This document shows positions 1 through 5,139 of a stretch of 8,396 bases of DNA, one piece after another; positions within the stretch are counted from its first letter, which is position 1; each line of letters starts with the position of its first letter. Origin of the DNA: a bacterium (lineage in GTDB: Bacteria; JAMCPX01); assembly GCA_021789095.1 (NCBI GenBank), contig JAJYJX010000114.1, positions 1 through 8,396 of the forward strand. The letters run 5' to 3'. The position numbers were made by a program, and so were the translations under genes. The notes under the pieces were generated by a model, which was not told where the DNA came from, did no database searches, and worked only from the letters and a program-made list of their open reading frames with translations.

Positions 1-1593
1 TGCAACCAGTACAATAATTGCCAACACAACATAAAAAGGCTTGCGTATAATCTTATGCATGGCGGTCTCATACCTGACGGTCAACGCCTTCATGACCTTA
101 CCTTCTTTTACCTCTTTTTCTGCATCCTTGAGAAAGATCATGGCAAGTACGGGTGTCAGGGTGATCGAAATAACCATAGATACCGTCAGCGCAGAAGCCA
201 TGGTCAGAGCAAGGGCCTTAAAAAATGCACCGGTTACACCGCCGAGAAATGCAAGCGGAAAGAAAACAACAATCGTACTCAGGCTCGAACCGACGATAGC
301 GGGCAGCATTTCTTTAACACCGGTTTCAACCGCCCTTTTCTTTGACCCGTGTGCATGAAAATGCCTGATAATATTTTCCAGCACAACGATAGAATCGTCG
401 ATGATAAGCCCGATGGATGCAGCCATGCCTCCCAGAGTCATAAGATTCAATGTCTGACCGAAAATCTTCATCAAAACGACCGTTATAATAAGCGTTATAG
501 GCAGGGTTATGGCCGTAATAAACATGATCCGTACATTTCTCAGGAACAAAAACATGATGAGAATAGCAACGAACACGCCAAACAGGATCGCATCCCGCAC
601 ACTCCCGTAGGATTCTTCGATCAGGCTGGACTGATTGTACCATGTTGCTATATGCAGGGACGGTGGCAATTGAGACTTCAGCTCTTCGAGCTTATTCTTG
701 AGCTCTTTTGCTATTGCTATGGTATTAGCACCCGGCTGGCGCAGGATATTCATCAAAACGGCATTATGGCCATTACTGGTTATGCGAAGGTATTGCTTTT
801 TCACCGATGTTTCTACCTTTGCAACATCCCGAACATAGATAGGCACGCCTTTTTTATTTGCTATCAGTGTATCTTTCATTGCCGTCGTCGATGTAAAAAG
901 CCCTGTCGGCTGGACCATGTAGAGCTCATAATTCTTGCCGATGTAACCCGCGGATGAAATGATATTCGTTTCCTTCAACCCGTTGATCACGTCATCGAGC
1001 GTCAGGTGGTATGCAACAAGCCGCTGCGGATTTACGACAACGTGGTATTCCTTGATCTTGCCTCCCTGAACTACAACCTGGGATACGCCTTTCAGCCTGC
1101 CAAGTATGGGTCTGAGTGTATAATAACCGATATCCCGCAACTGGACCATGTTGAGCGTATCCGAAGTCAGGCTGAGCCCTATAATAGGAAACTGGCTTGG
1201 CCGCATCCAGTTTACAGTAACAGACGCTGTTTGCGGTAATTTGGATCGGATCTGGTTTATAGCGTTCTGGGTCAACTGAAGAGACTTGAACATATCCGTA
1301 CCCCAGACAAAGTTTACGAAGATCTGCATAGAGCCCCGGCTTGTTGCTGACCGCACATCCGTTACCCCGGGAACAGAGTATATAGCCTCTTCGATGGGCT
1401 TTGTCACCTCTATCATCATCTTTTCGATGGGCATGTCTCCGTTGTCCGCGAGAATCACAAGCCTTGGAAAGGTTATCTCCGGAAAGATAGCGACCGGCAT
1501 GGTGCTGAGCAAAATGATACCCATGGCAGCCAGTACCACGGAGAGGAATATAATGCCTTTTTTATGCGTCTCGAATAGCTTTGAAATGTCCAT
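1..1593 (-). CDS. RND-family efflux transporter, inner-membrane pump subunit (N-terminal 531 residues, truncated by window edge)
   Basis: Proton-driven inner-membrane pump of a tripartite efflux complex. The reading frame runs open for exactly 531 codons from ATG at 1593 to the window edge, about half of a typical RND protein of about 1,030 residues. The N-terminus MDISKLFETHKKGIIFLSVV is the usual RND opening: short cytoplasmic helix, then TM1 (about 13-31). A porter region follows (about 35-330), then a TM block from about 332. The TM4 motif GLIIDDSIVVLEN (about 396-408) keeps both acidic proton-relay residues (D399, D400), as in multidrug-type pumps; metal-exporting CusA-type pumps usually have only one. 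Residues 513-531 begin TM7. A stop codon at about 1606-1608 closes the frame upstream. No clear Shine-Dalgarno precedes the ATG, where an AT-rich 12-bp palindrome (1599-1610) sits instead. It is the third gene of the operon. Substrate cannot be deduced. Confidence 0.95.
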   Translation of the reverse strand, partial: MDISKLFETHKKGIIFLSVVLAAMGIILLSTMPVAIFPEITFPRLVILADNGDMPIEKMMIEVTKPIEEAIYSVPGVTDVRSATSRGSMQIFVNFVWGTDMFKSLQLTQNAINQIRSKLPQTASVTVNWMRPSQFPIIGLSLTSDTLNMVQLRDIGYYTLRPILGRLKGVSQVVVQGGKIKEYHVVVNPQRLVAYHLTLDDVINGLKETNIISSAGYIGKNYELYMVQPTGLFTSTTAMKDTLIANKKGVPIYVRDVAKVETSVKKQYLRITSNGHNAVLMNILRQPGANTIAIAKELKNKLEELKSQLPPSLHIATWYNQSSLIEESYGSVRDAILFGVFVAILIMFLFLRNVRIMFITAITLPITLIITVVLMKIFGQTLNLMTLGGMAASIGLIIDDSIVVLENIIRHFHAHGSKKRAVETGVKEMLPAIVGSSLSTIVVFFPLAFLGGVTGAFFKALALTMASALTVSMVISITLTPVLAMIFLKDAEKEVKEGKVMKALTVRYETAMHKIIRKPFYVVLAIIVLVA

Positions 1594-1621
1594 AGTATTA
1601 TAAATTTATATATCTTATGTT

Positions 1622-1686
1622 GTCATTCCTGCGAAAGCAGGAATCCAGTCTTCATGTTTCTGGATTCCCGTTTACACGGGAATGAC
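1622..1686. repeat. Dispersed palindromic repeat, copy A (cloverleaf-forming)
   Basis: The outer arms GTCATTCC (1622-1629) and GGAATGAC (1679-1686) are perfect inverted repeats. Inside are hairpin CCTGC-GAAA-GCAGG (1628-1641), a central stem GAATCCAG (1641-1648) with CTGGATTC (1660-1667), and hairpin CCCGT-TTAC-ACGGG (1667-1680). The stems share boundary bases, but together they can form a three-armed cloverleaf. Copy B at 2744-2809 has the same architecture. The element resembles the ATTCC...GGAAT inverted repeats (for example dRS3-like elements of Neisseria) found between genes in many bacteria. It encodes nothing and lies in the gap between the membrane-fusion and RND genes. Confidence 0.9.
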
Positions 1687-1715
1687 GAAACATAGATATC
1701 CTCATTTTTTTTTCT

Positions 1716-1747
1716 TTGTAGGGGCGGTTCGCGAACCGTCCCTACAA
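1716..1747. repeat. 32-bp near-perfect palindrome downstream of the membrane-fusion gene
   Basis: The two halves meet at GTTCG|CGAAC and pair over 16 positions with one mismatch (G1724 against T1739, a G-U pair in RNA). It begins about 10 nt past the stop codon of the membrane-fusion gene, so the operon transcript would carry a long stem there. On the minus strand the stem is followed by A residues rather than U residues, so it is not a standard intrinsic terminator. It may protect the 3' end, block exonucleases or be another dispersed repeat. Confidence 0.8.
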
Positions 1748-1756
1748 TCCTTTTTC

Positions 1757-2740
1757 CTAATCATTTTCTTCATTGTTGGTACGTTGAATAGGCTTGCTCT
1801 CCTGTATCTTTTTCACCACCTTCACCGCCGTCCCGTCTGCCAGTGCATAATTCCCCTGTGTAATAACAAGCTGCCCTTGATTGAGTCCGCTCAGAATTTC
1901 AACTTTGCCATCCTCTTCATAACCTGTCTTGACCGTAACGTCCCGCGCTATGGAATCCTGTCCGACAACCATAATGTATTCTCTTCCTGTATCCGGATCA
2001 AAGAGGATCGCATCTTTCGGCACAACAAGCGTGTTTGTATGGGTATTGCTTACAATATCAACAACAGCGAACATACCGTCCTTTATTTCCTGGCTCTTGT
2101 TGGGAAAGCTTACATTAAGCGCTACGGTCTGGGTTTCCTGAGATACTGTCGGGTTGATCGTTGCAATCCTGCCATTGAACACATCATCCGGGAAGGATAA
2201 AAAATGGATAAGTACCGTATCGCCGATCTTAACCTGTTCAAGATACAGGGAAGGAAGATCCACATGCAGATAGGTGCTTGACAGGTCTTCCACTGCAACA
2301 ATAGGCGCGTTTGCCTGAACAAGTGCATTACTGCTGACATACCGCTTACTCACATATCCGTTAAATGGAGATGTCAGCGATAGAATACCAAGCCTTAGAA
2401 AATACTGTTTCTTTACACCGGATATAGCTGTACTGCCTCTGACAGCCGCCTCTGCTTCAATAGGTCTCAGCTTTGCGACAATACCGCCTCTTTTTACAAA
2501 ATCTCCTTCTTTAACCAACAGTTCCGTTACAACGCCTTCTACGGGTGAATTTATTTCAACCTTCTTTAAAACGTCCACCCTGCCTGTTGCCTGGATAAGA
2601 TGGTTAACATCCCCGCGCGCTACCTGAACAGCTTTGACCTCCACCTGCGGGGCTTGCTGCTGGGCCTGTTGTTTTGGCGAACAGGAAGAAAACACACTCC
2701 CTGCAAACAAAAAAAATAAAAGTACAATAAACACATTCAT
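1757..2740 (-). CDS. RND efflux membrane-fusion (periplasmic adaptor) lipoprotein
   Basis: Links the RND pump to the outer-membrane channel. Numbered from ATG at 2740 (327 residues), it has a hydrophobic signal segment (2-18) and a likely lipobox VFSSC with lipid-anchored Cys20, then a Gln-rich stretch. Two lipoyl half-motifs follow, at about 61-91 (INSPVEGVV...VKEGDFVKRG) and about 121-151 (LTSPFNGYVSKRYV). Beta-barrel and membrane-proximal domains run from about 155 to 310. Only about 29 residues separate the lipoyl halves, so the coiled-coil hairpin is very short. The start is uncertain. The frame stays open upstream to GTG at 2965, through two repeats. ATG 2740 lacks any positive residue before the hydrophobic core. 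GTG at 2755, inside the repeat, would add VRNDK. ATG at 2956 has a much better ribosome site. The gene lies between the outer-membrane factor and the pump in the usual operon order. Confidence 0.9.
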   Translation of the reverse strand: MNVFIVLLFFLFAGSVFSSCSPKQQAQQQAPQVEVKAVQVARGDVNHLIQATGRVDVLKKVEINSPVEGVVTELLVKEGDFVKRGGIVAKLRPIEAEAAVRGSTAISGVKKQYFLRLGILSLTSPFNGYVSKRYVSSNALVQANAPIVAVEDLSSTYLHVDLPSLYLEQVKIGDTVLIHFLSFPDDVFNGRIATINPTVSQETQTVALNVSFPNKSQEIKDGMFAVVDIVSNTHTNTLVVPKDAILFDPDTGREYIMVVGQDSIARDVTVKTGYEEDGKVEILSGLNQGQLVITQGNYALADGTAVKVVKKIQESKPIQRTNNEEND

Positions 2741-2743
2741 TTT

Positions 2744-2809
2744 GTCATTCCGCACTTGATGCGGAATCCAGTCTTTCCTTCTCTGGATTCCTGTTTTCGC
2801 AGGAATGAC
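2744..2809. repeat. Dispersed palindromic repeat, copy B (cloverleaf-forming)
   Basis: Same plan as copy A: outer arms GTCATTCC (2744-2751) and GGAATGAC (2802-2809), hairpin CCGCA-CTTGA-TGCGG (2750-2764), central stem GAATCCAG (2764-2771) with CTGGATTC (2783-2790), and hairpin CCTG...CAGG (2790-2803). The arms differ in sequence from copy A but remain paired. Read on the minus strand, its first 27 bases match the first 27 plus-strand bases of copy A at 26 positions. It ends 3 nt before ATG 2740 and is translated in frame if the gene starts further upstream, giving the familiar repeat-derived peptides IPAKTGIQ and WIPHQVRNDK. Confidence 0.9.
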
Positions 2810-2858
2810 AAGAGGCGAATTCCTTGTGGAGTTACAAATCTCATCAATCGAACAAAGC

Positions 2859-2894
2859 CCCACTTGGGTACCTCGCCCTCTTAACCTGAGAGGG
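2859..2894. repeat. Hairpin-bearing segment, probably a second type of dispersed repeat
   Basis: Two adjacent hairpins are visible: CCC-ACTT-GGG (2859-2868) and CCCTCT-TAACCTG-AGAGGG (2876-2894). On the minus strand the region reads as HPPLRLRGRG, a peptide typical of translated intergenic repeats and not of a folded domain. It lies between copy B and the end of the outer-membrane factor gene. No second copy exists in the window, so the repeat assignment rests on its look alone. Confidence 0.5.
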
Positions 2895-2948
2895 GGATGG
2901 AGAACAACTTCCGGTTTTTTCTTTATATTATTTGTCCAATAGAATTTA

Positions 2949-4274
2949 TCACTCATATATTTCACCTCTTAAAAATTGTATTTTATACAATGCCTTGTAA
3001 AAATCAGCCGTGGCATTTGACAAGTCTATCTGCGTATTTGTCATAAGCTGTCTGTCAAGCAGCACCTCGAAACTGCTGATCCTGCCGCCGCCTGTGTACC
3101 TTGCCTCGGAATACCGGAAGTTCTGTTCGGACAGTTTTATGTCCTTTTGATAAAGGTTTACACGCTCAACTGCATTTGCCAGATCCTTTAAGGTATTCAC
3201 ATACGAAAGCTTAAGCTCATTGATAAGCAATGCCTGCTTGTAATGAACCTTTTCAAGCCTCATTTGCGCGGCATCCACATTATACGAAATAGCTCCCCAT
3301 TCAAAAACAGGGAGATTAAGCGTGGCAAGGTAAGAATAGCCCCTGTATTGAGCATAAGCTATTGGCTGCGGCTCAGCAAGCCATCCGGCATCAGCTTCGA
3401 TGCTCAGCGTAGGCAGGTGCTTTGACTTTTCCGCACTGACATTATATTTCTGCGACTTCTCCTCATACCGTACAGCCTGTAATGTTGGGTTATTACTAAA
3501 TGTCTGCTCATTGATATCTGAAGCAGATGGCACTGTAAAAGGCACTGATTCAAGTTCTAAAACAGTTTCCGGTGTAATACGGATACCTGTTAAGGATGAC
3601 AGCGCATTGAGCTGTGAAAGCAGTTTTATATTGAATGACTTGAGCTTGGCCTTTGTATTGTCAAGCTCTATCTGTGTTCTGAGCACATCATTTTCCGTCA
3701 CAAGCCCTGTGGAAAGCAGCCGCTTCGTCAACGACAGATAATCCCCGAGACTGTTTATGTTATCCTGAAGGATTTTGATCTGCTCTCCATAAGTTACAGC
3801 ATCTATAAATGTATTCTTTACTGTATATGCCAGTTCATTCTCAACTGCCTTTTGGTCATATTTTGCAGACTCGTAAGACATCCTCAACTGTTTTGTGGAA
3901 AGCCAGCGTGAAGGGTTGAATATGTCGACCTGCGCTATTGCCTGGAGTGTGGCAACGCCCCCGTTCGTTACAGCAGGGTCATATCCATAAGCCCTGCCAT
4001 AACTTGAAGCAATAGTAATGGAGGGTAACAATAATGCACGTGATTGTTTATACTCATTGCTGGAAATGCCGGTATTGGCGCTTGCATAGCCCGACAGTGG
4101 GTAGTTCTGGATCGCTTTATCAATGCACAGCTTTAACGTGATAGCTTCATCTGCGTAAGTATTGCAAGGTATTGATACAAGCATTATGATGTTCGCTAAT
4201 ACGAATGCGCTGATCAAAAGCCCTATTCCCTTTAGCTTTCCACCCTTCCGAAGAAATCTTATCATATTATACAT
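2949..4274 (-). CDS. TolC-family outer-membrane efflux protein
   Basis: Outer-membrane channel of the tripartite pump, exporting substrate passed on by the RND and membrane-fusion partners. The 441-residue length is normal for the family. Residues 1-41 form a signal peptide: basic n-region (RFLRKGGKLK), hydrophobic core (about 16-35) and a probable cut after TYA. The mature part shows the two related outer-membrane-efflux repeats, about 44-235 and 255-437, each rich in long amphipathic helices. Family-like marks are the internal IFNP (118-121) and LPVFEWGAI (321-329), which resembles the usual PLFDWG strand. The ATG at 4274 is the only reasonable in-frame start; an upstream stop closes the frame, and the ribosome site is weak (AGGA about 16 nt away). 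First gene of the pump operon, divergent from the two-component system. Substrate unknown. Confidence 0.93.
   Translation of the reverse strand: MYNMIRFLRKGGKLKGIGLLISAFVLANIIMLVSIPCNTYADEAITLKLCIDKAIQNYPLSGYASANTGISSNEYKQSRALLLPSITIASSYGRAYGYDPAVTNGGVATLQAIAQVDIFNPSRWLSTKQLRMSYESAKYDQKAVENELAYTVKNTFIDAVTYGEQIKILQDNINSLGDYLSLTKRLLSTGLVTENDVLRTQIELDNTKAKLKSFNIKLLSQLNALSSLTGIRITPETVLELESVPFTVPSASDINEQTFSNNPTLQAVRYEEKSQKYNVSAEKSKHLPTLSIEADAGWLAEPQPIAYAQYRGYSYLATLNLPVFEWGAISYNVDAAQMRLEKVHYKQALLINELKLSYVNTLKDLANAVERVNLYQKDIKLSEQNFRYSEARYTGGGRISSFEVLLDRQLMTNTQIDLSNATADFYKALYKIQFLRGEIYE
2954..2969 (-). promoter_or_regulatory. Strong ribosome binding site with ATG overlapping the end of the outer-membrane factor gene
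   Basis: On the minus strand AGAGGTG (2969-2963) is followed after 6 nt by ATG (2956-2954). That ATG overlaps the last 8 nt of the outer-membrane factor gene, including its TGA stop at 2951-2949. It opens a frame starting MSDKFYWTNNIKKK that continues without a stop into the membrane-fusion protein. This is the arrangement of a translationally coupled start and is far better than the signals near 2740. It is probably the original start of the membrane-fusion gene. Confidence 0.6.
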
Positions 4275-4354
4275 ACAGTTAAAAAATATATCCTGAGCAT
4301 TAATTTATCAATAAAATCAGATTAAATAATTTTAATGTAGCCGCTTCATGATTG

Positions 4355-4376
4355 CATTTGACTAAACAAACATTTG
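4355..4376 (+). promoter_or_regulatory. Direct repeat CATTTG in the divergent intergenic region, candidate regulator site
   Basis: CATTTGACTAAA (4355-4366) is followed by CATTTGTGATAAA (4371-4383), with the two CATTTG words 16 nt apart start to start. OmpR/PhoB-family regulators commonly bind tandem half-sites, and the repeat sits over the likely promoter of the regulator gene, which would suit autoregulation. The assignment is inference. The match is short and the region is AT-rich. Confidence 0.35.
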
Positions 4377-4385
4377 TGATAAATT
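4358..4385 (+). promoter_or_regulatory. Probable sigma-70 promoter for the two-component operon
   Basis: TTGACT (4358-4363) matches the -35 consensus at five of six positions. It is followed after 16 nt by TAAATT (4380-4385), four of six for the -10. Transcription would start near 4392, leaving a leader of about 58 nt before the regulator ATG at 4450. No equally good promoter for the opposite (pump) direction is visible in this 175-bp gap. Confidence 0.4.
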
Positions 4386-4427
4386 TATTAAAAATCGGTG
4401 AAAGTCAGGATGCACTTTAAATTTATC
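4378..4427. promoter_or_regulatory. Perfect 10-bp inverted repeat, candidate operator
   Basis: GATAAATTTA (4378-4387) and TAAATTTATC (4418-4427) are exact reverse complements with start positions 40 bp apart, close to four helical turns. A third near-copy (one mismatch, TTAATTTATC) lies at 4300-4309 near the pump operon start. The layout could let the response regulator bind both sides of the divergent region. The words are AT-rich, so chance is a real alternative. Confidence 0.3.
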
Positions 4428-4449
4428 TTTTCAGGACAAACGGGATACC

Positions 4450-5139
4450 ATGAGACTCCTATTGGCAGAGGATGAAATAAAAGTAGCAAGCCATATAAAA
4501 AGGGGGCTGGAAGAAGAGGGCTATGCCGTTGACGTCGTCGCTAATGGCGAAGAAGCAGTAAGTATGGCTGCAGCATACGAATACGATCTGATAATACTCG
4601 ACATAATGCTCCCCAAAAAGAACGGAACGCAGGTTTTAAAAGAACTCAGAGGTAAAAAATATTATACACCTGTTATATTCCTGACTGCTAAAAACAGTAC
4701 CGAGGAAAAGATTTCCGGGCTGGATCTTGGTGCAGACGATTATCTTACCAAGCCGTTTGAGTTTGAAGAATTGTGTGCAAGAATACGGGCAATACTGAGA
4801 AGGCACGAATCCGTAAGGGATACAAAACTTACACTATCCGACCTTGAACTCAATCCTGTTACGCATGAAGTGAAACGAGCGGGACAGAAAATAGATCTTA
4901 CTCCCAAGGAATATACCCTGCTTGAATACCTTTTGTACAATCAGGGCAAGGTTCTGACAAGAACAATGATAGTGGAGCATGTATGGGACCAGGATTTTGA
5001 CAGCTTTACAAATGTTGTTGATGTTTACATAAATCATCTCAGAGCAAAAATAGATCAGCCGTTCAAGAAAAAACTTTTGCATACTGCACGCGGTTTTGGC
5101 TACGTGTTAAGAGAACAGGATGCTCCCGATAAGGATTAG
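4450..5139 (+). CDS. OmpR/PhoB-family response regulator (winged-helix transcription factor)
   Basis: Cytoplasmic DNA-binding partner of the sensor kinase encoded next. At 229 residues it has full family length. The receiver domain (1-118) has acidic pocket E7/D8, phospho-acceptor D51 in LIILDIMLP, T79 and K101 in LTKPF. The winged-helix effector domain (about 126-221) shows DLTPKEYTLLEYLL, the recognition-helix region NVVDVYINHLRAKID and the wing HTARGFGYVL. The arrangement resembles regulators of the CusR/CopR subgroup, often encoded beside RND pumps, but that subgroup cannot be assigned firmly. GGGA lies 4 nt before the ATG and AGGA 13 nt before it, so the ribosome site is modest. It overlaps the kinase gene by 20 nt, indicating one coupled transcript. 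Likely target: the divergent pump operon and its own promoter. Confidence 0.96.
   Translation: MRLLLAEDEIKVASHIKRGLEEEGYAVDVVANGEEAVSMAAAYEYDLIILDIMLPKKNGTQVLKELRGKKYYTPVIFLTAKNSTEEKISGLDLGADDYLTKPFEFEELCARIRAILRRHESVRDTKLTLSDLELNPVTHEVKRAGQKIDLTPKEYTLLEYLLYNQGKVLTRTMIVEHVWDQDFDSFTNVVDVYINHLRAKIDQPFKKKLLHTARGFGYVLREQDAPDKD

Noticed and set aside
349-957. Open plus-strand frame of about 200 codons opposite the RND gene
   Set aside because: It lies wholly antisense to a well-conserved transporter frame and its translation (Cys, His and Tyr rich, no domain) looks like a shadow.
1622-1686. Cloverleaf of copy A as a tRNA gene
   Set aside because: There are no tRNA-conserved bases (no TTC-type T arm, no CCA-ready acceptor or D-loop GG), and a second copy has the same plan with different arms.
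1682-2200. Open plus-strand frame opposite the membrane-fusion gene
   Set aside because: It overlaps the palindrome and the real coding frame on the other strand, has no ribosome site and no recognisable motif.
1616-2815. CRISPR array from the repeated GTCATTCC elements
   Set aside because: There are only two copies, more than 1 kb apart with a gene between them, and no regular spacers.
2876-2894. Hairpin downstream of the outer-membrane factor gene as an intrinsic terminator
   Set aside because: On the minus strand the stem is followed by a GC-rich stretch, not a U-run, and the operon appears to continue.
2741-2955. The peptide encoded between the two candidate starts of the membrane-fusion protein taken as a real N-terminal domain
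   Set aside because: Most of it translates repeats (HPPLRLRGRG, IPAKTGIQ, WIPHQVRNDK) and would place a lipoprotein signal about 72 residues into the protein. I treat it as inserted repeat, not a domain.
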